Positions 22,344-31,534 of a stretch of 45,658 nucleotides of DNA are shown here, one piece after another. This DNA is from Lachnospiraceae bacterium (lineage in GTDB: Bacteria; Bacillota; Clostridia; Lachnospirales; Lachnospiraceae). The position numbers were made by a program, and so were the translations under genes. The stretch lies in the NCBI GenBank assembly GCA_015057405.1, contig SVEK01000024.1, positions 1 to 45,658 on the forward strand. The letters run 5' to 3'. Below the pieces are notes generated by a model. That model searched no databases. It was not told the origin of the DNA and saw only the letters and a list, made by a program, of their open reading frames with translations. How positions within the stretch are numbered: position 1 is the first letter of the stretch; the number at the start of each line of letters is the position of its first letter.

Positions 22344-24011
22344 CTACCTAAACCAGAAGTCCTTCATTGAATATTTTTCAACGGCTTTACAAGGAAGAGC
22401 ATACGTAATAAGAGACTCACCTTCCGGAGTATATTCAGAAAATGTACCTGCAGCCGGTGTATATACAACATAATTTTCTCCGGAAAATCCCAGACTTCCA
22501 CCCTCTGCATTAGAAGGTAACTCTTTATCCGAAACCAGTTTGTAAGTATTGTCATTCTCATTTACAAAAAACTTCAATCCTCTTGTCTTATTACCGTTGT
22601 CATTGTTCATAACCATAAAATAATATCTGCTTCCCGGTTCTTCCTCTTCATCTGAATTATTTTCTTTCATCTCACTGTATGCCATACTCACATTATCGGA
22701 CATAGCTTTAAATAATTTGGCGGGAGCGTCTGTTTCGCGACCTTCTTTTGTCAAAAGTTTATCTCTGAATGCCTTACTCTTCCACGCTTTGTTATTGCCC
22801 AACACATAACCTACAGTAGGATTGGCCATCATAATATTTGAAATCTTAATAACTGATGACAATTTGGAAGCACCTATTATAAGGTCTTTATTATTGATAT
22901 ATTCAATAGAATCAATTCCAATCCAGTCAGATGTTTTATTCTTCTTATATACTTTACTCAAAAGTTCTTTCGTATCAACAATTTTAGTAACTTCTCCATT
23001 ATCCGTATCCACAGAAAGTATAATATCATTTACGGTTTCACTACGATTATCTGATGCAATTGCAAGAATCTGTCCTCTGTCATTGTACTCAACCTTTCTT
23101 CCCAATTTGTAACCATCAAGGGAATATATATCAGCCACCTGACCGGTTCTTGTAATGCCGGCAAGCTTATTTTTGGCATACGGTACAATCATATCCGCAA
23201 GTGTAACGCATATTGTTGTATCATTATTCTCTGCAATCGGAATCTCACCTCTTAGATACCCCGAATTATCATACAACGGTATACTATTGTTTCCTGTCCC
23301 GTAACAAAAATACAAACCATTACTTATTCTGTCTATATTTTTTGATTTGTTACTAACCGTTATCAAAGACGGATTCCCATACGAAGACTCCGGCAGATTG
23401 ATTTTGAATATCCTGGAATCAACAAAACCTCCATCCTGTGATTCAAGTTCTAAACACAGATAATTCTCTTTGCCGGGAATAAGCCCCGTAAGGAGATATT
23501 CATGGATACGGTTCCCGCGTCCGTCTGTATCAGTCATAGTTCTTGTAAAATCCGGAATCTGTTCATCCATAACAGTAACCGAATACTTCAGGTAACAGTC
23601 AGTAGTAGTTTCAAAATAAATGTACAAACCGCAGGTGTTGGTTCCGTACGGATTGTATGCCAGCAACGGATTATCAAAAGAATAATCCTTTTTATCTTCC
23701 ATTCTTGCTAACTGCTCATGAATATCTGCCGATATCTTTGTGTCATATATCTTTTTCGGCTCGGAATTATCAAACAAAACCACATTGACGTTGTCTCCTG
23801 AAATAATCAGCTCATCAATTACAGTCTGGGTATTAAAACTCTTGTATTTTTGTTCACTCTGTAATTCTGTTACACCTATTTCCTGATTACTCAGGTTTTT
23901 CTGTACATTTTTAATATTTTTGCTGTTTTTACCCATAATTATAATAAATGCAATAAAACCCGCAATCATTAATACACTTACAAACAAAGCAAGTTTTAAA
24001 TATTTTTTCAT
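22344..24011 (-). CDS. Membrane-anchored arylsulfotransferase-fold protein lacking the catalytic His
   Basis: Start at ATG 24011 (GGGGAG ten bases upstream), 555 residues. An N-terminal transmembrane helix (about 5-28) is followed by an extracytoplasmic part: an Ig-like domain (NPLLAYNPYGTNTCGLYIYFET) as in ASST-type arylsulfate sulfotransferases, then the six-bladed propeller. In active enzymes propeller histidines carry out catalysis. Here the corresponding places read VEYNDRGQILAI and DWIGIDSIEYINNKDLIIGA, and no His occurs anywhere in the propeller half. It therefore probably does not transfer sulfate and may bind or scaffold. It lies 67 bases after the M15 peptidase gene, probably one operon. 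Confidence 0.7.
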   Translation of the reverse strand: MKKYLKLALFVSVLMIAGFIAFIIIMGKNSKNIKNVQKNLSNQEIGVTELQSEQKYKSFNTQTVIDELIISGDNVNVVLFDNSEPKKIYDTKISADIHEQLARMEDKKDYSFDNPLLAYNPYGTNTCGLYIYFETTTDCYLKYSVTVMDEQIPDFTRTMTDTDGRGNRIHEYLLTGLIPGKENYLCLELESQDGGFVDSRIFKINLPESSYGNPSLITVSNKSKNIDRISNGLYFCYGTGNNSIPLYDNSGYLRGEIPIAENNDTTICVTLADMIVPYAKNKLAGITRTGQVADIYSLDGYKLGRKVEYNDRGQILAIASDNRSETVNDIILSVDTDNGEVTKIVDTKELLSKVYKKNKTSDWIGIDSIEYINNKDLIIGASKLSSVIKISNIMMANPTVGYVLGNNKAWKSKAFRDKLLTKEGRETDAPAKLFKAMSDNVSMAYSEMKENNSDEEEEPGSRYYFMVMNNDNGNKTRGLKFFVNENDNTYKLVSDKELPSNAEGGSLGFSGENYVVYTPAAGTFSEYTPEGESLITYALPCKAVEKYSMKDFWFR

Positions 24012-24078
24012 GTCAATCACACTCCCCATTTTATCATCCGCAAAATCATCCGGTTGCCTATGTTACATCTCTCATATT

Positions 24079-24801
24079 TTACCACTCATATTTTCCGCAG
24101 TTTTTGTACTTCGGCGGAACTTTATAAAAATGCTGGTAGTCTTTCATATTCTTCCACTCTCCGCCCCACTCAAAACCGTGTTCCTTAAATATTTTGTACG
24201 CCGCGTCACCTTTATGAATCATCATGTTTTTATATCTTCCGGTACATTTTTTTACGTTTCGCTCTTTATATGCTTTCCCGTTTGGCGGAACTATCCCGCG
24301 AGCACCCCCGACGCAGGGATTGATTCTTGGATTAATATCTATCGCAAGTCCCAGACCGTGCATGGATAAAGTCTTGGAACCTGAAATACTTCTATAGTTA
24401 AAACAGGATGTGTTGTCTGCTTCCATGGATAAGTCATCGTCAGCTTCATATTCATCCACAAGTTCCACACGTCTTATAGGGTACTCTATCTTATATAATT
24501 CACAAAAAATTTCAGCAACGTCTTTTGCTATGGCTTTATTGACAATCAGCTCACCAGATTTTACTTTACCTTTATAGTTATAATGTTTTATCCGGACATA
24601 TCTTAATTCTTTAAGGGATATATACGGGTTTTTTCTGTAGGACGAGCCTGTTATCCGTTTTTTTATTGACGCAGGTATCTTTGAGTAAGAAAAACCATCT
24701 TCAATTACTGCTGCTTTAACGTTATTATTTTCATTGTGGCAGGTTAACATAATAGCAGTCACCATAAATAATATAATTACATGTTTTTTTATATTCATCA
24801 T
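24079..24801 (-). CDS. Secreted M15-family D-Ala-D-Ala carboxypeptidase-like peptidase
   Basis: Start at ATG 24801, five bases after GGGAGG (240 residues); a second ATG follows directly. It has a signal peptide (about 3-30), then an M15 zinc peptidase domain: SMHGLGLAIDINPRINPCV supplies the first His and the Asp, and NMKDYQHFYKVP the second zinc His. Members cut the D-Ala-D-Ala end or peptide links of peptidoglycan. It resembles Peptidase_M15_4 enzymes. It precedes the arylsulfotransferase-fold gene on the same strand and is divergent from the hybrid kinase. Confidence 0.85.
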   Translation of the reverse strand: MMNIKKHVIILFMVTAIMLTCHNENNNVKAAVIEDGFSYSKIPASIKKRITGSSYRKNPYISLKELRYVRIKHYNYKGKVKSGELIVNKAIAKDVAEIFCELYKIEYPIRRVELVDEYEADDDLSMEADNTSCFNYRSISGSKTLSMHGLGLAIDINPRINPCVGGARGIVPPNGKAYKERNVKKCTGRYKNMMIHKGDAAYKIFKEHGFEWGGEWKNMKDYQHFYKVPPKYKNCGKYEW

Positions 24802-24920
24802 ATGTTCCTCCCGCACAATGATATTACAATCCGATATATCACATTATACACATCTTGGTTAAATAATACTAGCAAGAATTATTAAATATTGATATACTTA
24901 ATGTTGGGGAGGGTCTGACT

Positions 24921-27770
24921 ATGCGTAATAGATTTAAGATATATCATCCTATTAGATTTGCAATCTCTGTTGCAATCGTTTTATTTGCTATTTTTCTCGC
25001 CTTTTTAGCAAATTATCGTTATCAGGAAAACAATAATAATAAAATAACTTCGTTTGCCAATAAGAGTCTCAGCGAACTTTCTAAACTCAGCTATAACAGT
25101 CTTATCGCCGAGTTAGAACACCATAACTCAGAATTGTCGGTTATTGCCAATTCTTTCGATTCTATTGTTGACGATTACGAACGAAAGTTATTTCTTATTA
25201 AACAATCCAATCTCTCAAAAGACGGCAAGTTCGGTATAACTGATTCCAAAGGTCAGTTATGGGTAACCTCATCGAAAGACACAGTTGATCTTAGTGAAGA
25301 AGATTGTTATCAAAAAGGACTTGACGGTCAATCCTCTGTTGATGTTTTAACCATGTCAATAGAAGGCCATAAAAAAAGATATATTGTCTTTTGCAAACCT
25401 ATCAGCAGCAAAGGAAGCACTATTCCTGACAGCATAATTTGCGAATTACTTGACCCTGCAATACTGATTAATTCCCTTAACATTAACACAAAAAATTTTC
25501 AATTATTACTTTGTGATTCTGATAACAGTATTCTGGCTTATACAGATTACAATAACAATTCCTTTGCAGGCAGCAAACCTCTATATCAGCTTGTAAGTGA
25601 TATGCATATTGAATCCGACCTTATTCCGGTCAATAGCGATGGCAGCGAATCTGTTATGATGTACAACAACAATTCTAATTTCCAATATATCAGAAAAACA
25701 ACCGATATGTTTAACAACTGGATTATGTATACAAGTATTAACAGTACAACACTTAATGCAAACGCCCATTTATTTTCAATTGATCAGTTCCTTATATCAG
25801 CACTGATAATTGCCATCGTACTTACTGCCATACTTGCATACCTCCTTCCGGTTATAAAAGAACGAAATCACAAAAAGGTATCTGATTCCAGAAATCTTAT
25901 GCTTGCAAATATGAGTCACGAGCTTAGAACTCCTCTTAATACTATTCTTGGAATCTGTGATATTTTGTCACGTTCTAAAATGACTGATGCACAATATCAG
26001 GAAGTTATGTACGTTAAGGATGCCGGCAAAAATCTGCTCGTTATGATTAACGATATCCTTGATTATTCCAAACTTCAATCATCAAAATTCGAATTAACAA
26101 CGGAAGAATATGACCTTGAATCAATTATATACGATGTTACAACTGTTGCAACCATACGTCTTGACGAAAAACCGGTCAACTATATGGTTTATATTGCCCC
26201 TTATGTGCCTCGCTACTTTATCGGAGATTTGGCAAGAGTAAGACAGATAGTTAATAATATCGTAAGTAATGCAGTAAAGTACACACAGGAAGGAAGCATT
26301 ATTCTTACTGTCGATTGCGAATTTGTTACAGATACTGACATAAAACTTATATTTAAGGTTAAAGATACCGGTATAGGTATAAAAAAAGAAAATATACCGG
26401 CATTGTTTGACAACTACACAAGATTTGATGCCGAAAAAAATAAACATATCGAAGGTACGGGTCTGGGAATGGCAATTGCCAATCGTTTTGCCGCCCTAAT
26501 GGATGGTACTATCACTGTTGAATCCGAATATGGCGTAGGTTCAGAATTTACCATCACGCTCCATCAAAAAGCATCAGAACAAAATGATACGCTGTTACCA
26601 AAACATTCTTCAGACGGCTCATACACCAAAATACTGATACTGGAAAAATCCGTCGCAATGCGCAACTACTATACCGTATGTTTGGAAGACCTTGAAATCG
26701 AATACGAAATAACCGATGATAATTACAAATTCAGCACTCTTATCAGCGAAAACAACTACGATTATATTCTGGCAGATACAGACACAATCCGCATGCTAAG
26801 TCAGGAACTGGATTATGAAGATGCACCTGTATTCATTTCACTTGTTCACAACAATTCAGGAATGATAGAAAACAACAACCCACTATTCATTCCTCTGTTT
26901 TCACTTCAACTGTGCTCGTATCTGTCCGGCAACAAACGTTCTCTACGCCAACCGTTTGATAATAGTTCACTTATTATTTACCCTATGCCGGAGAAACGTA
27001 TACTTGTAGTAGATGACAATAGCATGAACCTTCAGGTTGCCACAGGCATTATGGAAGCATATAAAATGCAAATTGATACCGCTTCCTCCGGTAAGCAGTC
27101 AATTGAAATGGCGACACGAAAACAATACGACCTTATTTTCATGGATCATATGATGCCGGAAACAGATGGCGAAATGGCAATGCAGGAAATTCGAAAAATC
27201 AAGACATACAACTATTCTGACGTCCCTATTATTGCGCTCACAGCCAATGCAACAACCGGCGCGGGAAAAATGTATACTTCCATGGGATTTGACGACTTCC
27301 TGCCTAAACCTATAGAAATACCTAATCTTCATCAGATTATATACCGATGGCTTGAGCCTGAAAATGATAATGAAGAAGATGCTATTGAATATTCTCCTGA
27401 AGCACCTGACACAGATGTAATAAACGAAGAAAATGAATATATTGACTTTAAGGAAGGTCTTGTACGTATCGGTTCAATGCCTATATTCCTTAAAACACTA
27501 CGTAACTTCTGCGATACAATACCTAAAAAACACAAAATCCTTGAAAAGTCATTTCCTGATGACATGCCTACGTTTGTTATAGAGGTTCACGGACTCAAAG
27601 GTATAGCAGCCATAATATCTGCAAACGATCTCGCCAACCAGTCATTAGAGCTTGAAATGATGGGAAAAAATGAAGATATTAAGGGTATTGAACCTTTGCT
27701 TCCGGATTATTATGACTACATGCAACAAGTCAAACTATGTGCAGAACGATTTATTGAAAATCATGGTTAA
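24921..27770 (+). CDS. Membrane hybrid sensor histidine kinase (HisKA-HATPase-REC-like-REC-HPt)
   Basis: A 949-residue multi-step phosphorelay sensor. Transmembrane helices at about 12-32 and 286-310 bracket an extracytoplasmic sensor domain. HisKA follows with His333 (MSHELRTPLN), then HATPase (NNIVSNAVKYT; DTGIGI; GTGLGMAIA). A degenerate receiver (about 570-670) has no clear acidic pocket. A full receiver has Asp742 in IFMDHMMPETDG and Lys796, and a C-terminal HPt domain has His890 in VHGLKGIAA. GGGGAGGG precedes the ATG. No partner response regulator is adjacent, so the output protein is encoded elsewhere. Confidence 0.93.
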   Translation: MRNRFKIYHPIRFAISVAIVLFAIFLAFLANYRYQENNNNKITSFANKSLSELSKLSYNSLIAELEHHNSELSVIANSFDSIVDDYERKLFLIKQSNLSKDGKFGITDSKGQLWVTSSKDTVDLSEEDCYQKGLDGQSSVDVLTMSIEGHKKRYIVFCKPISSKGSTIPDSIICELLDPAILINSLNINTKNFQLLLCDSDNSILAYTDYNNNSFAGSKPLYQLVSDMHIESDLIPVNSDGSESVMMYNNNSNFQYIRKTTDMFNNWIMYTSINSTTLNANAHLFSIDQFLISALIIAIVLTAILAYLLPVIKERNHKKVSDSRNLMLANMSHELRTPLNTILGICDILSRSKMTDAQYQEVMYVKDAGKNLLVMINDILDYSKLQSSKFELTTEEYDLESIIYDVTTVATIRLDEKPVNYMVYIAPYVPRYFIGDLARVRQIVNNIVSNAVKYTQEGSIILTVDCEFVTDTDIKLIFKVKDTGIGIKKENIPALFDNYTRFDAEKNKHIEGTGLGMAIANRFAALMDGTITVESEYGVGSEFTITLHQKASEQNDTLLPKHSSDGSYTKILILEKSVAMRNYYTVCLEDLEIEYEITDDNYKFSTLISENNYDYILADTDTIRMLSQELDYEDAPVFISLVHNNSGMIENNNPLFIPLFSLQLCSYLSGNKRSLRQPFDNSSLIIYPMPEKRILVVDDNSMNLQVATGIMEAYKMQIDTASSGKQSIEMATRKQYDLIFMDHMMPETDGEMAMQEIRKIKTYNYSDVPIIALTANATTGAGKMYTSMGFDDFLPKPIEIPNLHQIIYRWLEPENDNEEDAIEYSPEAPDTDVINEENEYIDFKEGLVRIGSMPIFLKTLRNFCDTIPKKHKILEKSFPDDMPTFVIEVHGLKGIAAIISANDLANQSLELEMMGKNEDIKGIEPLLPDYYDYMQQVKLCAERFIENHG

Positions 27771-27829
27771 TACCATTATCTAACACATTTTTCTGCATAC
27801 AATTCCATTTCTTTGATTCCAATTAAAAT

Positions 27830-28468
27830 TTAATCCCGTTCTGTCTTGCCAAGATAATGTCTGCATCTAAACATTCTGTCAAGGCAGAACAACATAAATA
27901 ATGCTCTGACTACCATGTACACAATAATTATCCACTGTGCAAGTCCGACAAGAACAATAAAATATAAGAATGCCTGACATAAAGCAGCGCCTATCCAACC
28001 AAACTTCATGAGCGTTGTATCTCTCTGATTAGGGATATCCGCAGTTGCATCTGCAAATGAATACACCAGCTTTTTTTCCATTAATATTTCAACCAAAAGC
28101 TGAACAAACGACAGTGCCAGCGCGTATACTACCAGCTTATCCGCAGGAATAATAAACGGACTGATTCTTACAACAACGTACAACACTGCCGTTAAAAGCA
28201 AAGGAATATATACCCCGACAAACTTTTTGTTGTACTTAATCAGCATAGCTACTCCTATTGCCATAAATACATAACCAACCAAATCAGACATTAGGTCAAG
28301 TCTCAGATAATCACCAAGCATATTATCAGCCACGTATCGTTGAATAACTTCTCCAAGCTGTGGGTCATCCTTAATAACATGATACTCCGGATACACAGCA
28401 AGAATAACAGCATTAATATCTATCGAACTAAGCAATAATCCTATCATAATCATAACAATTCCTATCAT
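27830..28468 (-). CDS. Multi-pass membrane protein, unknown
   Basis: A 212-residue protein with about six hydrophobic helices (near 1-20, 60-80, 85-105, 112-130, 150-175, 178-198) and a hydrophilic loop (20-58) between the first two. I recognise no family. GGAGAGG lies upstream of the ATG. It is convergent with the hybrid kinase (59 bases apart, no evident terminator) and divergent from the amidase gene. Confidence 0.7.
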   Translation of the reverse strand: MIGIVMIMIGLLLSSIDINAVILAVYPEYHVIKDDPQLGEVIQRYVADNMLGDYLRLDLMSDLVGYVFMAIGVAMLIKYNKKFVGVYIPLLLTAVLYVVVRISPFIIPADKLVVYALALSFVQLLVEILMEKKLVYSFADATADIPNQRDTTLMKFGWIGAALCQAFLYFIVLVGLAQWIIIVYMVVRALFMLFCLDRMFRCRHYLGKTERD

Positions 28469-28560
28469 AGCATTTCCTCTCCTACACTTTATTATTAATA
28501 TAATTCACATCATTTAATACCTAGAATATAATATTATAAATATACAATAGGTGACTTCAT

Positions 28561-29130
28561 ATGGCAATAAAAATATACATTGACCAGGGGCATGGACCAA
28601 CTGTTAATTCCGGTGCAACAGGCTTTGGTCTGTATGAACAGGACATCACTTATATGGTAGGTGCATATCTTGCTGATATTTTGGATGCTGATTACAGATT
28701 TGAAGCCAGAACCTCAAGAAGCTCAATAACTGAAAACGTAGGCACAAACAGCAGTTCCAGTCTCAGAATAAGAGTTGATGAAGCTAACAGTTATGCTGCG
28801 GATTATTTTATAAGTATACATTGTAATGCTAATGTCAATCCACAGATTAACGGAACAGAAGCATATGTTTTTTCTACCGGGTCCCAGGCTTATTATCTTG
28901 GGGAATATATTGTCGAAGAAATAGTACGACGTGTAGGTACGAAAAATAACGGTGTATTCGCAAACCCGTCTTTATATGTTCTTCGCAAAACCACAATGCC
29001 GGCAGTTCTTGTAGAATTAGCGTATATAAGTAATTTTGAAGATTCTATCAAACTTGTATATGACCAGTATCAGTTTGCTTACGGAATATACGTAGGACTG
29101 CTTAATTATCTCAATTTACCTCAGCTCTAA
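28561..29130 (+). CDS. N-acetylmuramoyl-L-alanine amidase (Amidase_3)
   Basis: A zinc amidase that cuts the bond between muramic acid and the stem peptide. In 189 residues the whole Amidase_3 domain is present: His11 (DQGHG), Glu26 (LYEQDI), His87 (SIHCNAN) as zinc ligands and the catalytic Glu152 (VELAYISN). There is no signal peptide and no wall-binding domain, which suits a spore-cortex, phage-like or non-classically exported enzyme. AGGTGA lies six to seven bases upstream of the ATG. Confidence 0.92.
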   Translation: MAIKIYIDQGHGPTVNSGATGFGLYEQDITYMVGAYLADILDADYRFEARTSRSSITENVGTNSSSSLRIRVDEANSYAADYFISIHCNANVNPQINGTEAYVFSTGSQAYYLGEYIVEEIVRRVGTKNNGVFANPSLYVLRKTTMPAVLVELAYISNFEDSIKLVYDQYQFAYGIYVGLLNYLNLPQL

Positions 29131-29203
29131 ACAAAACAACTCTAAAAAAGCAATTTTAAATATGCTCTGCGAAAACATAATGACACCGTTTCATACAAAA
29201 CGA

Positions 29204-29277
29204 CTCCCGCACGGAACGAAAACCCGGTTCAGACATTTGAATTACGCATGTCTAATCATGTTTCATTCCCGCGGGAG
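29204..29277. terminator. Long inverted repeat between amidase and htpG
   Basis: CTCCCGC (29204-29210) pairs with GCGGGAG (29271-29277), and the stem continues imperfectly through GGAA/TTCC and GAAAAC/GTTTC to a loop that holds a second hairpin, AGACAT/ATGTCT (29231-29253). It lies between two converging genes and probably ends both, though the T tracts are short; a small repetitive element is an alternative. Confidence 0.5.
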
Positions 29278-29315
29278 CATTATTTTACATATTTTACTTA
29301 TATATATTACTAAAA

Positions 29316-31403
29316 TTATTTTGCAAGAAGGAGCATTATCTCATTACTTCTTGAAACAAATTCAGTCATTGCTTCTGATGACAACGGTTTATGACTAATC
29401 ATTGCAAGGTCATAAAGCTGCTTACAAAACAGTTCAACGTTGTTACCTTCTTTGTTATCTAAAATATATTTAACAAGTTCGTTATTGGCATTAAGCACCA
29501 ATGTTTCTCCGCCTGCGAACATATCCATTCCCATGCCCATTCCGTTTGCAGCATACATTTTCATCATATCCTGCATACGTCTCGTCTCCTCAGACAAAGT
29601 AACCATCGATGCAAGTTTTTCATTCTTAAGTTTCTTAACCTGAATTGACAACTTGTCATCTCCGATAGCTTTTCTGAATATTTCAGTAAGACCGTCAACC
29701 GTAGATTCCCAATCTTCGCCTTCGGCCTTCTCTTCCATGGAATCCGTAACATCTGCGTCTATTCTCATAAATTTAATTGACTGGTCTTCACCCTCAAGCT
29801 GCTGAATAAACGGCTGGTCAATATTATGTGTGAGAATAAGAGCGTCCATGTTCTGTTCACGGAACATATTAATATACTGACTCTGCTGAAGCACATCAGT
29901 TACGTAATAAACTACATTTTTCTTTTCTTCATCATCTGTATCATTGTCGGACTCATCACCCACTACTTCTGCTTCAACCTTATTACCCTCTTCATCGGTA
30001 ACATCTGCTTCATTATCTCCGTATGCAGCCTTAATATAATCCGGGAGTGTCAAATATTTTTCATCAAGATTTTTGAAAATAATATAGTCTTTCATTTTAT
30101 CCCTGAACTTATTATCCTTAAGGCATCCATACTTAATGAACGGACTTATATCATCCCAGAATTTCTCATAATTTTCACGGTCTGTTTTATACATTCCGGC
30201 GAGTTTATCTGCAACCTTCTTTGTAATATAATCGGAGATTTTCTTAACAAATCCGTCATTCTGCAATGCACTTCTTGAAACATTAAGCGGCAAATCCGGA
30301 CAATCGATTACTCCTTTAAGAAGCATAAGGAACTCCGGAATAACCTCTTTAATATTGTCTGCAATAAACACCTGATTGTTATAAAGTTTAATAACACCTT
30401 CCAGATTATCATATTCGGTATTGAGTTTCGGGAAATAAAGAATACCCTTAAGATTAAACGGATAATCCATATTGAGATGTATCCAGAAAAGAGGCTCCTT
30501 ATAATCACGAAATACCTTACGGTAAAACTCCTTATATTCATCATCGTTAACATCGTTTGGATGCTTATTCCATAAAGGATTAGTGTCGCTTAATGATACC
30601 GGGCGCTTATTAATCTTCGCCTTGTCTTTTGCAGGAGTCACCTCTACAACTTCTTTACTGCCATCCTCATTCTCGCGTTCTTCAGTCTTAGCTTCCTCTG
30701 TAAAACGTTCAACAACTACATCATCTTCTCTTATATCAGCAGCATCAATTGTCTCATACTGCTGTTCTTCGTTAGCTTTGCAAAGAAAAATCTCTACCGG
30801 CATAAATGAACAATACTTTTCAAGAATCTCTCTTACACGATATTCATTGGCAAACTCAGTGCTGTCCTCATTCAGATGAAGTGTAATGGTTGTTCCCACT
30901 TCTGTACGTTCTCCGTCTTTCATAGAAAACTCCATACCACCGTCAGACTCCCAGAATACAGGAGACGCACCTTCTGTATATGAAAGCGTATCAATAGTCA
31001 CACTATCTGCCACCATAAATGCTGAATAAAAACCAAGTCCGAAATGTCCGATAATCTGTTCATCATTGGCTTTATCCTTATATTTTTCAATAAAATCAGT
31101 TGCTCCTGAAAAAGCAATCTGATTAATATATTCTTTCACTTCATCGGCAGTCATACCGATACCATTATCTTCAAATGTTATAGTCTTATCTTCAGGACAT
31201 ACCGTCACATGGATAGCTGCCTTATAACCATCTTCCAAGCTATACTCACCGCAAACATCAAGTTTCTTAAGCTTTGTTATGGCATCACATCCGTTAGACA
31301 CCAATTCCCTTACAAATATATCGTGATCAGAATACAACCACTTTTTAATTATAGGAAAAATATTTTCTGAATCAATTGATAAACTACCCTGTTCTTCTAA
31401 CAT
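29316..31403 (-). CDS. htpG: HtpG, bacterial Hsp90 chaperone with an expanded N-M linker
   Basis: ATP-dependent chaperone dimer. Start at ATG 31403, with GAGAGGAG upstream (695 residues). The N-terminal ATPase shows ELVSNGCDAITKLK, EDNGIGMTADEV and GHFGLGFYSAFMVAD. The middle domain includes EFYRKVFRDYKEPLFWIHLNMDYPF and LPLNVSRSALQND. Between them lies a charged linker of some 40 residues (TEEAKTEERENEDGSKEVVEV) longer than in E. coli HtpG, and a second acidic insert (GDESDNDTDDEEKK) sits further on. The promoter carries a perfect CIRCE, so HrcA should repress it. Confidence 0.95.
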   Translation of the reverse strand: MLEEQGSLSIDSENIFPIIKKWLYSDHDIFVRELVSNGCDAITKLKKLDVCGEYSLEDGYKAAIHVTVCPEDKTITFEDNGIGMTADEVKEYINQIAFSGATDFIEKYKDKANDEQIIGHFGLGFYSAFMVADSVTIDTLSYTEGASPVFWESDGGMEFSMKDGERTEVGTTITLHLNEDSTEFANEYRVREILEKYCSFMPVEIFLCKANEEQQYETIDAADIREDDVVVERFTEEAKTEERENEDGSKEVVEVTPAKDKAKINKRPVSLSDTNPLWNKHPNDVNDDEYKEFYRKVFRDYKEPLFWIHLNMDYPFNLKGILYFPKLNTEYDNLEGVIKLYNNQVFIADNIKEVIPEFLMLLKGVIDCPDLPLNVSRSALQNDGFVKKISDYITKKVADKLAGMYKTDRENYEKFWDDISPFIKYGCLKDNKFRDKMKDYIIFKNLDEKYLTLPDYIKAAYGDNEADVTDEEGNKVEAEVVGDESDNDTDDEEKKNVVYYVTDVLQQSQYINMFREQNMDALILTHNIDQPFIQQLEGEDQSIKFMRIDADVTDSMEEKAEGEDWESTVDGLTEIFRKAIGDDKLSIQVKKLKNEKLASMVTLSEETRRMQDMMKMYAANGMGMGMDMFAGGETLVLNANNELVKYILDNKEGNNVELFCKQLYDLAMISHKPLSSEAMTEFVSRSNEIMLLLAK

Positions 31404-31445
31404 ATTATTCGCTCCTCTCGTTGCTACAAATTTGATAATGTATTT

Positions 31446-31474
31446 ATAATAACTCCCCAAATATCCAATGTCAA
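31446..31474 (-). promoter_or_regulatory. Sigma-A promoter of htpG
   Basis: On the minus strand a perfect TTGACA (31469-31474) is followed after 17 bases by TATTAT (31446-31451), giving a leader of about 35 bases before htpG. Confidence 0.85.
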
Positions 31475-31481
31475 GAAAAAT

Positions 31482-31508
31482 TTAGCACTCGACACAATCG
31501 AGTGCTAA
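31482..31508. promoter_or_regulatory. CIRCE operator (HrcA binding site)
   Basis: TTAGCACTC (31482-31490), nine bases, then GAGTGCTAA (31500-31508): an exact match to the CIRCE consensus. It lies seven bases upstream of the htpG -35. HrcA bound here would block the promoter until heat shock. Confidence 0.95.
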
Positions 31509-31534
31509 CAATTCATATTTCAATAACATCTGAA

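Noticed and set aside
29162..29398. Plus-strand 78-codon frame after the amidase
   Set aside because: It spans the inverted repeat and the end of htpG, with no ribosome binding site.
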